Shown one piece after another: positions 8,440 to 17,395 of a DNA stretch of 64,000 nucleotides; the first letter of the stretch is position 1, and every line of letters starts with the position of its first letter. The notes under the pieces are model-generated. The model worked only from the letters and a program-made list of their open reading frames with translations. It searched no databases and was not told the DNA's origin. A program made the translations under genes and the position numbers. This stretch comes from Microbispora catharanthi (GTDB lineage: Bacteria > Actinomycetota > Actinomycetes > Streptosporangiales > Streptosporangiaceae). The stretch lies in assembly GCF_006334915.2 (NCBI RefSeq), contig NZ_VDMA02000010.1, positions 216,887 to 280,886 of the forward strand. The letters run 5' to 3'.

Positions 8440-9390
8440 ATGAGGATCCGTCTCCTTGCCGGCGTGCTGACGCTCGCGCTGGCCATGACCGCCTGCAGTG
8501 GCGGGAGTTCGGATGACGCCGCCGGAGCAGGCGCCGGGGGCGGCACGAAGACCGTACGACTCGCGATCAACCCCTGGATCGGCTACGAGGCCAGCGCCGC
8601 GGTCGTCGCCTATCTCCTCGAGCACGAGCTCGGCTACAAGGTCGAGAAGATCGAGAGCGCCGAGGCGGACTCCTGGAAGGGCTTCGAGAAGGGCACGGTC
8701 GACGCCGTCCTGGAGAACTGGAGCCACCCGGAGCTGAAGAAGGAGTACATCGAAGACAAGAAGGTCGCGATCACCGCGGGTGAGGACGGCAACAAGGGCG
8801 TCATCGGGTGGTACGTCCCCGAGTGGATGGTCCAGAAATATCCGGACATCACGGACTGGCACAACCTGGTCAAGTACAAGGACCTGTTCAAGACCGACAA
8901 GAGCGAGGGTCTGGGCCAGTTCCTCGCCGGCGACAAGTCCTTCGTCACCAACGACGAGGCGCTCATCAAGAACCTGAACCTGCCCTACAAGGTGGTCTAC
9001 GCCGGCAGCGAGGACGCGCTGATCGCGGCGGCTCGCAAGGCCACCGAGAACGAGACCCCGCTGCTGATGTACTTCTACGAGCCGCAGTGGCTGTTCAACC
9101 AGCTCAAGCTCGTCAAGATCAACCTTCCGCCGTACGCCATCGGGTGTGACGACAACGTCAAGACGATCAAGTGCGACTATCCGCCCTACCTGCTCGACAA
9201 GATCGTCAGCGTGAAGTTCGCCAAGACCGGCGGCAAGGCGTACGAGTTCATCAAGAACTGGACGTGGACCAACGACGATCAGAACGCCGTGGCCTACGAC
9301 ATGTCGGTGAACAAGATGAGCGCCGAGGCGGCCGCGAAGAAGTGGGTCGACGCCAACAAGATCGTTTGGCAGGACTGGATCCCGGCGTGA
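8440..9390 (+). CDS. Second glycine betaine-type substrate-binding lipoprotein (paralogue)
   Basis: Close paralogue of the preceding receptor: the mature parts align almost without gaps, including GYEAS, ENWSHPE, KGVIGWYVPEWM, FYEPQWLFNQ and the C-terminal WTNDDQNAVA. The signal peptide MRIRLLAGVLTLALAMTAC ends in a lipobox cysteine. ATG 8440 is preferred because GAGG sits about 6 bases upstream; ATG 8428 is in frame. It lies behind a strong hairpin, and the gap contains a plausible -10 (TACTCT near 8370), so it probably has its own promoter. It likely serves the same permease with another ligand or affinity. Confidence 0.93.
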   Translation: MRIRLLAGVLTLALAMTACSGGSSDDAAGAGAGGGTKTVRLAINPWIGYEASAAVVAYLLEHELGYKVEKIESAEADSWKGFEKGTVDAVLENWSHPELKKEYIEDKKVAITAGEDGNKGVIGWYVPEWMVQKYPDITDWHNLVKYKDLFKTDKSEGLGQFLAGDKSFVTNDEALIKNLNLPYKVVYAGSEDALIAAARKATENETPLLMYFYEPQWLFNQLKLVKINLPPYAIGCDDNVKTIKCDYPPYLLDKIVSVKFAKTGGKAYEFIKNWTWTNDDQNAVAYDMSVNKMSAEAAAKKWVDANKIVWQDWIPA

Positions 9391-9559
9391 TCCACCGGAT
9401 CTGATCCGTCGGGCCGTTCACCGGGCCCGTTCAAGGGGCGTGGCGCGCACGGCGTGCCGCGCCCCTCGTCGTACGTCGCGGCTCTCCTGCGCGCCTCCTT
9501 TGCCACTTTTTTACTCTTTGCTATATCTGAGAGGGATATTTCATTACCTAGGGGTGGCA

Positions 9560-10327
9560 GTGGGCGGGCGTGGTACCCGGCTGATCGCCGGAATCTCGGT
9601 GGCGGTGGCCGTACTGGCGGGTTGCGGGCCGATGCCCGAATTAGACGGCGACCCCACGGGCAAGGGCGGCGGCGCGAAGAGCGACTCGGGTACGGAGCGG
9701 GGCGTCAACCCGCTCGACAACCCCGACGGCACCGGCCCCGGTCTGAAGGCGATCTCGTCGGACAAGGACCGGGCGAAGGCTCGCGATCTGATCGACAAGG
9801 TGGCGACGAAGGGCCGGGGGGCGAAGACCGGCTACGACCGCGACAAGTTCGGCTACGCCTGGGCCGACAACGTGGACGACGTGCCGTGGGGGCGCAACGG
9901 CTGCGACACCCGCAACGACCTGCTCAAGCGGGACGGCCGGGACATCAAGTATCGCAGCGGGTCGAACTGCGTCATCGCCTCCATGACCCTGTACGACCCG
10001 TACACCGGCAAGACCATCGACTGGAGCAAGTCGCATGCGGCGGAGGTCCAGATCGACCATGTCATGCCCCTGTCGTACGACTGGCAGATGGGCGCGTCGC
10101 GGTGGAGCGAGAGCAAGCGCAAGCAGATCGCCAACGACCCGCTCAACCTGATCCCCGTGGACGGCTCCACCAACGGCTCCAAGGGCGACTCCGGCCCGGC
10201 CACCTGGCTGCCGCCCAGCCGCGACATCCGCTGCTCCTACGCCGTGCGATTCGCCCAGGTGGCCCTCAAGTACGACCTGCCGGTGACCTCCGCCGACAAG
10301 GCGGCCATGCTGGAGCAGTGCAGATGA
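9560..10327 (+). CDS. Lipoprotein with C-terminal HNH/DUF1524-type nuclease domain
   Basis: About 255 aa. The start region VAVGGRGTRLIAGISVAVAVLAGC is a lipoprotein signal, so the protein is probably exported and membrane-tethered. After a Gly/Asp-rich linker comes a conserved DUF1524/HNH-like domain: the paired cysteines around NGCDTRNDLL and SNCVIASM, the metal/catalytic segment VQIDHVMPLSYDW near residue 163, then NDPLNLIPVDGSTNGSKGD and PATWLPP. Proteins of this type are annotated as HNH endonuclease family and occur exported in actinobacteria; a role in degrading external DNA is inference. GTG 9560 is chosen because AGGGG ends 5 bases before it; GTG 9554 is the alternative. An A/T-rich stretch at 9500-9550 (TATATC) looks like the promoter. 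Confidence 0.88.
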   Translation: MGGRGTRLIAGISVAVAVLAGCGPMPELDGDPTGKGGGAKSDSGTERGVNPLDNPDGTGPGLKAISSDKDRAKARDLIDKVATKGRGAKTGYDRDKFGYAWADNVDDVPWGRNGCDTRNDLLKRDGRDIKYRSGSNCVIASMTLYDPYTGKTIDWSKSHAAEVQIDHVMPLSYDWQMGASRWSESKRKQIANDPLNLIPVDGSTNGSKGDSGPATWLPPSRDIRCSYAVRFAQVALKYDLPVTSADKAAMLEQCR

Positions 10328-10336
10328 GCCGCCGGC

Positions 10337-11809
10337 TCACCGATACACGACCTTCTTGACCGATCGGCCGGGGAACACGACGACCAGGTGCTCCTCGGCC
10401 GTTTCGCCTCCCCGGGCGTAGACGCGCAGCCGATAGCGTCCGGGGCCCTTCAACGCCAGGTTCGGCAGCCGGGCCCCGGCGCCCTCGTCGCCGCCGTCGG
10501 CGTACGAAGGCACCTCCAGGCGCCCGCTGCGGCTGACCAGGCCGACCTCGGCCACCTGCTCCCAGCCCTTCAGCCGTAGCCGGGGAGCGGAGCCGAACGC
10601 CTTCACGGTCAGGCACATCGGCTCGTTCTCGCCGTAGGTCATCACGACCGCGGAACTGCCCGCCGCGCCGAGGAACCCGTCGTCCACGCTCGCGTAGGGG
10701 TCCTCGCCCTCTGTGGTGTCGTCCGGGTCGTACACGCCGTATCCCCCGCCCTCGAACAGGAAGTACGCGGCCGTGCCCTGCCGCCGGGCCCGCAGCCGCG
10801 GCCAGGGGTCCCGGCAGCGGGCGTTGGCCTCCGCGACGACGTCGCTCTCGTGGTCCGCGCGTGCCCCGTCCTCGGGCCGGGCCGCCTCGGGTGGCCCGGC
10901 GTCGTACCACGAGTCGCTGTAGGCGGAACCCGCGGTCTCCTCCGGCCCGACCAGCACGAGGAACGGCAGCAGGACCGCCGCAAGCAGGATCGGCCCGGAC
11001 GGGCGGAGCGGCGTACGCTCCCGGGGCGTGCCGCGTGGGCCGGTGAGTTCGCGGGCGGAGCGGGCCAGCCACACCGCCAGGAAGACGTCGAACTCCTCCA
11101 GCATCCCCATCAGCGGCACGGTGGTGGAGGTGAACGCCCAGAGGACGGCCACGGCGGCGAGAGGGGTCGCCAGCGACACCGTGACGTGGCGCCAGCCGGC
11201 CGTCACGGTGTCGCGACTCCAGCGGCCGTCGCGGTGCTGGCCGAAGAGGACGGCCACCTGCCAGGCCGTCGCCATCGCGAGGCAGGCGAGCAGGATGAAC
11301 CGGGGCACCCGCACCCCGGGCACCTCGTCCATCGCGATCATCGCCAGGCCTGCCGACCCCGGCCAGGCGGAGACGAGCGCGAACACCCGGAGCCGTCCGC
11401 GGAGGGCAAGTGCGAACAGCACCTGCAGCGGGCACCACAGGGCCAGTGTGAGCGCCTCGCCGACGAGGTCGGGGAGCCGTACGGCCGGCAGCGGGGGGAT
11501 CAGGGCGTGGGCGACGGCCAGGTAGAGCAGGCGCCGCAGCCAGACCGTCCGCCGGTCGGCGGGCCGCGGCGCACGCGGGGGGAAGGTGAAGACCTGGCGG
11601 AGCATCCAGGTCTTGAGCGCGAGGATCGTGAAGAGACCCACCGCGGCCGCCGCGGCGAGGCCGTCCGAGGAGTAGTCGTCGAGCGGATACCACAGGACGG
11701 CCGCCCAGAGGGCGTCGAGACGCCCGGTGACGGCCGTGCCCACGGCGCCGACGGCCGAGATCGCCAGGTAGGCCCCGGCCGCGATCCACCCCGCACGCTG
11801 TCGTAACAC
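10337..11809 (-). CDS. Polytopic membrane protein of unknown function
   Basis: About 490 aa, convergent with the nuclease gene at a 9-base gap. I count seven or eight hydrophobic segments in residues 1-280, then a soluble, probably extracytoplasmic C-terminal part of about 200 residues with acidic and aromatic patches (SDSWYDAGPP, YGVYDPDDTTEG) and a beta-rich end. I do not recognise a family. The start GTG 11809 is chosen because GGGAGGGG lies 6 bases upstream; TTG 11830 is open but has no ribosome site. The second codon is TTA, notable in a genome where TTA is rare. Confidence 0.75.
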   Translation of the reverse strand: MLRQRAGWIAAGAYLAISAVGAVGTAVTGRLDALWAAVLWYPLDDYSSDGLAAAAAVGLFTILALKTWMLRQVFTFPPRAPRPADRRTVWLRRLLYLAVAHALIPPLPAVRLPDLVGEALTLALWCPLQVLFALALRGRLRVFALVSAWPGSAGLAMIAMDEVPGVRVPRFILLACLAMATAWQVAVLFGQHRDGRWSRDTVTAGWRHVTVSLATPLAAVAVLWAFTSTTVPLMGMLEEFDVFLAVWLARSARELTGPRGTPRERTPLRPSGPILLAAVLLPFLVLVGPEETAGSAYSDSWYDAGPPEAARPEDGARADHESDVVAEANARCRDPWPRLRARRQGTAAYFLFEGGGYGVYDPDDTTEGEDPYASVDDGFLGAAGSSAVVMTYGENEPMCLTVKAFGSAPRLRLKGWEQVAEVGLVSRSGRLEVPSYADGGDEGAGARLPNLALKGPGRYRLRVYARGGETAEEHLVVVFPGRSVKKVVYR

Positions 11810-11873
11810 TCGGCGCCCCTCCCGGGACAAAGAAGGACGATCTTAGGGGAGATCGCTTCCGGCGGCGCCTGCG

Positions 11874-14800
11874 TCATCCGGCGAGCAGGTCGCGCAGGCG
11901 CGCGCACTCCCGGGCGAAGCGGCTTCCCCGGCTCGCCCGGCCAGTGGCGGCGTGCGCCGACACGACCGGGATCTCGCCGCGGGCGCCCACCCAGACGGCC
12001 AGGTCGGCGGCGAGCGTCACCGCCTCGGTATGAGTGACGTTCGGCCGCTCTCCGGCAGCGGGCAGCAGATCCGGCAGCAGGGCCCTCAAGATCTCCCACA
12101 CCTGCTCGTGCGCCCCCTGATGCGCGGCCTCCCGCAGCGATGCCAGCACCGGACGGGACTCGAACCAGGTGCGGCGGATCAGTAGCGCGAGCTGACGGCC
12201 GACCGCCTCGGTGGGCAGGACTCCCCGGCTCGCCATTCGCAGCAGCAAAGGGACCGGGTCCTGGCGACGCTCGGCCAGGAAGTAGGCCACGATGAGCGCG
12301 GTCGCGTCCCCGAGCGGGCCGTCGGCGTCCGCCACGGCCTCCAGGTATGGCGGGTAGACCCCCGGGTGGTTCCACTGGTAGAGCAGGTGGGGCAGATAGT
12401 GGACGGAGACGGCCTCACGGTGCGACGGGAGCATCGACGGCCACCAGCCCATGACGTAACCGTGATCGTCCCAGCGCCACTTCGACGGCTCGCGCAGCAG
12501 CTCGTCGATGAGAGGGTGCCCGGTCGGCTCCGCGCGCAGCACCGGCACCAGCCGCACCTGCTCGACGTGCCCGGGGGCACGCTCCTCGAACAGGTGCTCG
12601 TGCGCGCCCTCGGTGTAGCCCCACTTCAGCCCCGCCTCCGGGTCGGGCAGGCCGCCACCGGCGAGCCAGGCGGCGACGGCCGAGGCCGCCCGTGATCCCA
12701 CGCGTCCGGCGCGTTCGGCGACGAGGGGGTGAGCCCCCCGCGGCAGCCGCAGCAGCGCCTGCTGCAGGTCGGCGGGCAGCGGTTCCGCGCCCGCGGCGGC
12801 GCACAGCTCCAGCCGGTCCACCAGCACGCCGGGGTCGAGGTGCCCGCTCAGCACCGTCGGCGTCGCCAGCAGGACGGCTGGCAGCGTCCCTTCTCGAAGC
12901 GCCCGGTAGATCTCGCTGAGCCGGTACAGCAGGAACATGTGCGGCGGAGAGACGTGCGCGGGTTCCGGCAGCCGGTTGCGGCGGCGGAACTCCACCGCGG
13001 GGTCCGGCTCCTCCGGTGTGCCGAACAGCGGCCGGAAGCCCGAGTACATGATCTGCACGCGGAACTCAGGCTCGCCGGGATCGCGCGCAGGCGTGGGCAG
13101 CCCGTCGCGCATCGCCGCCACCCGCTCGGCGGAGATCCCGATCTCGAGGATCTGGCGGAAGATCTCCTCCCGGACGTGCTCCGGCAGGTCGCCGAAGGCC
13201 GGCTCGAGCGCGGCCTCGTCTTCAGCGCCGTCTTCGTCTTCAGCGCCGTCTTCGTCTTCAGATCCTTCTTCGTCTTCCGGCCCGCCCTGGTCTTCCTGCC
13301 CGGCCTCGTGGCCGTCCATTTCCTCTGGCGGCACGGCGCTGACGTGCACGGAGAAGCTCGACCCCGCCCAGGGATCGACGGGCTCCGGATCGGGCACGCC
13401 GGGATCGGTGCCGGGAGCGATCACCTCCTTCGCCAGGGCGGCGATCCAGGCGTCCGGATCGAGCCAGCGCTCCATGTCGTAGAGGTAGGGAAAGGAGCCC
13501 AGGAAGACGGGGGCGAGCGTCTCGCGCAGGGCCGCTCGGTTCCCGCCCACCAACGCGACGAAGCCGGCGAGCCACTGCTCGCACGCCACCCACCCGTGAA
13601 GTTCCCCTGTGGTCCGGTCCACCGTCGGTGCGGGGAACGGGCCGGGCTCGGGGAAGACGGGCAGCGGCGCGGGGGAGAACGGCTCCGGTGTCTGTTCGGC
13701 GGCGACCTCGCCGCCGAACACCGCGGCGAGCTCCCGGCCGAGATCGGCCGGGAGCAGCGGGACCGCGTCGGCGATGGGCTTCGCGTCGGCGGTCGGCTTC
13801 GCGTCCGCGCCGAACGCCGCGGCGTGCTTGAGCGCGATCCGGACGGCTCGCCGCCGCACGTCGTCGGAAGCGTGAGCGAACGCCGTGACGAGCGCGGGAG
13901 CCAGTTCGCCGGCGCGTGCGGGCCTGCGCCGCACCTCCTGGTCCAGCCGGGTCAGGCCGGCGCGGGCCAGCTTGGCCTCGGGCCTGAAGGTCAGCGCCTC
14001 GATCGCCTCCTGGACGTCGGCGTCGTCGTGAGGGCCGGTGCGGTTGATCTGGGTCAGGGCCAGCTCGGCGACCGGGCCGGGGGCGGCGGGGAGCAGGCGC
14101 AGGTAGTCCCGGGCCCGTTCGGCCGCCTCCTGCGGCGCCGGGTCGATCAGCTCGTGCAGGCGCACGAAGAAGCGCAGGTCCGCGGCGTCGCCCCCGCGCA
14201 GGAACCGGCTCACGCAGCCGTCCAGGAGCTCCGCCCGCGACACCCGTCCGGCACGCAGGAGCCGCCGGATCAGGGAGAGCCACGGGGTGGGCGACGGCGT
14301 GAGCCGTTCCTCACGCAGGGCGGGCCCCGCGCCCTCGGCCTCGAAGATCCGCGGCAGCAGCGGGCCGAGCAGCGGATCGTCGTCCGCCGCCTCGCCGGTC
14401 AGCCACGCGACCACGAGCGGGTCGTGCGGGGGCGGTGTCACGCCGGAGGCCCGCAGCAGCGCGAGCACCAGCGGGGCGACCCGGTCGTCGTCGGCCCTGC
14501 GAATCTTCCCGGCGAGCCGGCCCGTCACGTCGGCCTGCCACTCGGCCGGGCGCGTGACCAGCACCCGGACCACCTCGGCCGGGTCCGGGGCCGGCGCCCA
14601 CTCCGGGTAGAGCTCGCGGCGGGTCAGCCAGGCCGCCGCGGCGGCGGGCCCGGAGATCGTCCCCGCACCCGCGATCCGCAGGGACGCGCCGAACTCGGCG
14701 AGGGCGCCCCGCACGGTCCGGCGACGCTCCCAGGCGAACCACGGGTCCTCGTCGTCGAGGTCGTGGGTCCCTCGGCTCTCGCGGGCCATCTGTGCGGCGG

Positions 14801-14942
14801 TGTCGCGCATCTCCGTGAGGAAGCCCGGCAGCCGTCTCGCCACCTCGGCGCGCTCGGCCTCGGTGAGCGCGATCACGCGGTCGGCCAGCGTCTTCGTCTC
14901 ACGTGCGGTGACGAGGTCGCGCACTTCCTGCCAAGCGCTCAT
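11874..14942 (-). CDS. DUF6493-family protein, 1022 aa
   Basis: A large, leucine/alanine-rich, apparently all-helical (HEAT-like) soluble protein. It begins MSAWQEVRDLVTARETKTLADRV; a tryptophan-rich region LYDMERWLDPDAWIAAL falls near residue 495 and a conserved-looking C-terminal part contains EPSKWRWDDHGYVMGWWPS. I assign it to the DUF6493 group, which in actinobacteria is regularly encoded next to a SWIM zinc-finger protein, as here. The function is unknown; published surveys place such pairs near MoxR ATPase/vWA conflict-type systems. Residues about 555-580 are an acidic repetitive insert. ATG 14942 overlaps the SWIM gene stop as ATGA, indicating coupled translation. Confidence 0.82.
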   Translation of the reverse strand: MSAWQEVRDLVTARETKTLADRVIALTEAERAEVARRLPGFLTEMRDTAAQMARESRGTHDLDDEDPWFAWERRRTVRGALAEFGASLRIAGAGTISGPAAAAAWLTRRELYPEWAPAPDPAEVVRVLVTRPAEWQADVTGRLAGKIRRADDDRVAPLVLALLRASGVTPPPHDPLVVAWLTGEAADDDPLLGPLLPRIFEAEGAGPALREERLTPSPTPWLSLIRRLLRAGRVSRAELLDGCVSRFLRGGDAADLRFFVRLHELIDPAPQEAAERARDYLRLLPAAPGPVAELALTQINRTGPHDDADVQEAIEALTFRPEAKLARAGLTRLDQEVRRRPARAGELAPALVTAFAHASDDVRRRAVRIALKHAAAFGADAKPTADAKPIADAVPLLPADLGRELAAVFGGEVAAEQTPEPFSPAPLPVFPEPGPFPAPTVDRTTGELHGWVACEQWLAGFVALVGGNRAALRETLAPVFLGSFPYLYDMERWLDPDAWIAALAKEVIAPGTDPGVPDPEPVDPWAGSSFSVHVSAVPPEEMDGHEAGQEDQGGPEDEEGSEDEDGAEDEDGAEDEAALEPAFGDLPEHVREEIFRQILEIGISAERVAAMRDGLPTPARDPGEPEFRVQIMYSGFRPLFGTPEEPDPAVEFRRRNRLPEPAHVSPPHMFLLYRLSEIYRALREGTLPAVLLATPTVLSGHLDPGVLVDRLELCAAAGAEPLPADLQQALLRLPRGAHPLVAERAGRVGSRAASAVAAWLAGGGLPDPEAGLKWGYTEGAHEHLFEERAPGHVEQVRLVPVLRAEPTGHPLIDELLREPSKWRWDDHGYVMGWWPSMLPSHREAVSVHYLPHLLYQWNHPGVYPPYLEAVADADGPLGDATALIVAYFLAERRQDPVPLLLRMASRGVLPTEAVGRQLALLIRRTWFESRPVLASLREAAHQGAHEQVWEILRALLPDLLPAAGERPNVTHTEAVTLAADLAVWVGARGEIPVVSAHAATGRASRGSRFARECARLRDLLAG
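13216..13269 (-). repeat. Three 18-bp tandem units inside the DUF6493 gene
   Basis: On the plus strand the unit TCGTCTTCAGCGCCGTCT occurs twice exactly and once with four changes, in phase with the codons. It encodes the acidic repeat EDEEGS-EDEDGA-EDEDGA. The period is a multiple of three, so copy-number change would lengthen the acidic linker without breaking the frame. Confidence 0.8.
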
Positions 14943-16312
14943 CGGGCCGTCTCCGAGCTCATCTCCACACCGGTCCCCACACCGGTCTCCGTGGTGGACC
15001 GCGCGGCGCTCCTGGCCGCGAGCACGTGCTTGCACGGCCCGCGTGAGCCGCGGTGGTCCCACCACCAGGGGCAGGTGCACGACCCGTCGGTCAGGCCGGC
15101 CTCCCGCACCCCGCCGTCGGTCCGTACGCGCGCCGTGTCGCCCGTGATCTCCACGGCGCCGGCCTCGACCAGCGCCCGCGCGGCCGTCAGCCGCGGGTTG
15201 AGGTGCTGCACGTGCTCCCTGTCGTAGGGCAGCTCGCGGTGGAAGTACGCCGCCTCGGACAGGTCGTAGCCGACCCGCCCGGCCGTGCCGAGCTGGGTGA
15301 GGGCGGCCCGCACGCGCGTGGAGGACAGCCCGGCGCGGTCGGCCAGCACGCCGATCTCCACCTCGGGCTCGAAGTTGAGCAGCATCCCCACCACGTCGGC
15401 GTCGGCCTCGGCCTCGTCGGTGGCGAGGTCGGCCAGCACCGCGCCCTCGCCGGAGAAGCCGCGCCAGCGCTCCGGCGACAGGACCAGCGTGTAGCGCATT
15501 CCGGGCAGTTCCAGCTCCCACGCGCTCGACACCGGGCCGCCGGGAGCGGCCGGGCCGTACACCTTGAGGCTCCTGGCGAAGCGGAGCAGCGGCAGCAGCG
15601 TCGCCAGGCGGCCCACGCCGGACAGGCACACCGCTCCGGGGCCGGGCCGGTCGGCGACGCGCAGGTCGCGGCCCGCGGGGGCGACCCACAGGTCGGCCGT
15701 CGCCCGCTTGGGCAGGGACCGCAGGAACCGCACCGCGCTCATCCCGTGCAGCTCGGCCCGCAGGTCCATACGCGCCGCGATCACCTGGACCTCGGCGAAC
15801 CCCCGCAGCCACCGCTCGGGCAGCGGCACCTTCTTCTCCACCACCGCGCCGTCGAGCGTGGTCACCGTGAGCTCGTCCGCGCCGACCCCGAGGTGCAGCG
15901 GGTCGCGCGCGCCCACCCGGGCCAGCGCCTCCCGCAGCGGGCCGTTGACGTCGACGTTGGTCGTCCCCCGGTCGAACACCTCGCCGTCCAGGGCGTTCTC
16001 GAGCAGGTCGAGCCGGGCGTACACGCCCCCGCAGGCGGAGAACGACTCGAACCGCAGCCGGTCGCCGCCGCATGTGACGACCGGATCGCGCGTCCACCCC
16101 GGACGCGGCTGGTGATAGCGGGTGAGGGCCACGTCGGCCACGCCCAGCAGGGCCGCCGCCGCGGGCGCCGCCTGGGTCACCACCCCGCTGAAGAACCTCG
16201 GCGCCACGGCGGGGCCGCTCAGGGCCCTGCCGCCGGACGTCGAGAGCCCGAGGCGTCCGTCCACCAGCATCGAAGGCGCGGCGTAGCTGTACGCCTGCGT
16301 CGCGTTTGTCAT
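14939..16312 (-). CDS. SWIM zinc-finger family protein
   Basis: About 457 aa. Near the C-terminus the zinc ligands CTCPWWWDH followed by GPCKHVLAA fit the SWIM pattern CxCx(n)CxH, a nucleic-acid or protein-binding zinc finger. The N-terminal 380 residues lack a recognised fold but include an ART-like beta-rich part (SFSACGGVYARLDLLENAL). ATG 16312 (MTNATQAYSY) is chosen over the upstream in-frame start at 16342; neither has a good ribosome site. The stop overlaps the DUF6493 start. The two proteins are very likely partners, because this order is recurrent in actinobacteria (family knowledge). Confidence 0.88.
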   Translation of the reverse strand: MTNATQAYSYAAPSMLVDGRLGLSTSGGRALSGPAVAPRFFSGVVTQAAPAAAALLGVADVALTRYHQPRPGWTRDPVVTCGGDRLRFESFSACGGVYARLDLLENALDGEVFDRGTTNVDVNGPLREALARVGARDPLHLGVGADELTVTTLDGAVVEKKVPLPERWLRGFAEVQVIAARMDLRAELHGMSAVRFLRSLPKRATADLWVAPAGRDLRVADRPGPGAVCLSGVGRLATLLPLLRFARSLKVYGPAAPGGPVSSAWELELPGMRYTLVLSPERWRGFSGEGAVLADLATDEAEADADVVGMLLNFEPEVEIGVLADRAGLSSTRVRAALTQLGTAGRVGYDLSEAAYFHRELPYDREHVQHLNPRLTAARALVEAGAVEITGDTARVRTDGGVREAGLTDGSCTCPWWWDHRGSRGPCKHVLAARSAARSTTETGVGTGVEMSSETAR

Positions 16313-16346
16313 GTGCCGGAGGCTAGAGATCACCACCGACAAATCG

Positions 16347-16362
16347 CCGCCCGTACGGGCGG
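16347..16362 (-). terminator. Palindrome after the CU044_5270/sigma pair
   Basis: CCGCCC-GTAC-GGGCGG is a perfect 16-bp palindrome immediately after the stop of the CU044_5270 gene in its direction of transcription. It is a likely terminator of the sigma-factor operon, although it is short. Confidence 0.45.
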
Positions 16363-16366
16363 GGGG

Positions 16367-17395
16367 TCAGAGGCAGCCGGAGCGGGGGTCGTTCACCTCG
16401 GGCGCGGTGTCGTCGACCGTGACCTCCAGTTGGGCGGTCGAGGCCACCAGGCTGCCGTTGGGCGCCTTCGCCTCCTTCTCGTCCACCACGACGCCGCGCT
16501 CCCCGAGCAGCTCGTAGGTGGACGGGTCGAAGATGATCTCCTCACGCACCCCGCCGGAGACCCGGCCGACGCCGATGCCGGTCCGTCCGGCGGCGTCCTC
16601 GGTGTTCTCGGTCACCGTAACCCCGGGAATCGTGGCGGCGGCCTTGAACAGCGCCGCGCGCTGGGGCGCCGGCACGTACGTCTCCCGCAGCAGGTCGCCG
16701 ACGGCCGTCCACGCCCCCGTGTCGGGCGGATTGTCGCCGTGCGGCCGGTCGTACAGGTAGGCGCGCATCTTCTCCGGGTCGTCGGGCAGCTTCTTGAGAT
16801 TCGTGTAGGCGGTGTCCCGCACGCTGTTGCAGGCGGGCAGCCGCATCCACTCGGTGCCCTTCTCCTTGTACGCCTCCGGCGGGATCGGCCACCCGGGGTA
16901 GGCGTGGGGCTCCAGATATTCGATCTTCAGTGCGCCGTCCCTCGTGCCGTCGGCGGACAGCCAGATCGTCCGCTTCGTCCGGTAGAGGTAGCGCGACTCC
17001 TTCTCGCCCTCATCGACCACGTCGGCCTCGTACATCGTCTGCGAGCTGACCTTGACGAACTGGTCGTCGCGCGGCGACAGGTCGGTCACCGCGCGGGCCG
17101 CCCTGCCCAGCACCTCCTCGGCCGACATGGCCGACACCTTCGGCAGCGTCACGACTCCCGGGCTCACCTTCGCCGGCCGGGCCTCCGGTTCCGTCAGCAC
17201 GGTGGTGACGGCGACGACGCCCGCCGCGGCGAGCAGCGCCGTCCCGCCCGCCAGAAGCAGGTACGGACGCGGGCGCGGGCGGGCGGGACGGCCCGAGGGG
17301 TCGGCCAGCCGCCGCCGTACGGCCGCCTTGGCCGCGAGGGAGTAGGGCGCGACGTCGGGCCGCTCACGCGCCACCAGGTCGATCTCGTCGGTCAT
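16367..17395 (-). CDS. CU044_5270-family membrane-anchored protein (likely sigma-factor partner)
   Basis: About 342 aa with one transmembrane segment near residues 45-68 (LLLAGGTALLAAAGVVAV). A short basic cytoplasmic part precedes it, and a long extracytoplasmic domain with YLEPHAYPGWPIPPEAY and DTAYTNLKKLPDDPE follows. The architecture and context match the CU044_5270 family, which is encoded directly after ECF sigma factors in actinobacteria and may act like an anti-sigma or sensor protein (inference). The sigma gene stop and this start overlap in GTGATGA; ATG 17395 has GAGGAG 8 bases upstream, and GTG 17398 is the alternative. Confidence 0.85.
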   Translation of the reverse strand: MTDEIDLVARERPDVAPYSLAAKAAVRRRLADPSGRPARPRPRPYLLLAGGTALLAAAGVVAVTTVLTEPEARPAKVSPGVVTLPKVSAMSAEEVLGRAARAVTDLSPRDDQFVKVSSQTMYEADVVDEGEKESRYLYRTKRTIWLSADGTRDGALKIEYLEPHAYPGWPIPPEAYKEKGTEWMRLPACNSVRDTAYTNLKKLPDDPEKMRAYLYDRPHGDNPPDTGAWTAVGDLLRETYVPAPQRAALFKAAATIPGVTVTENTEDAAGRTGIGVGRVSGGVREEIIFDPSTYELLGERGVVVDEKEAKAPNGSLVASTAQLEVTVDDTAPEVNDPRSGCL

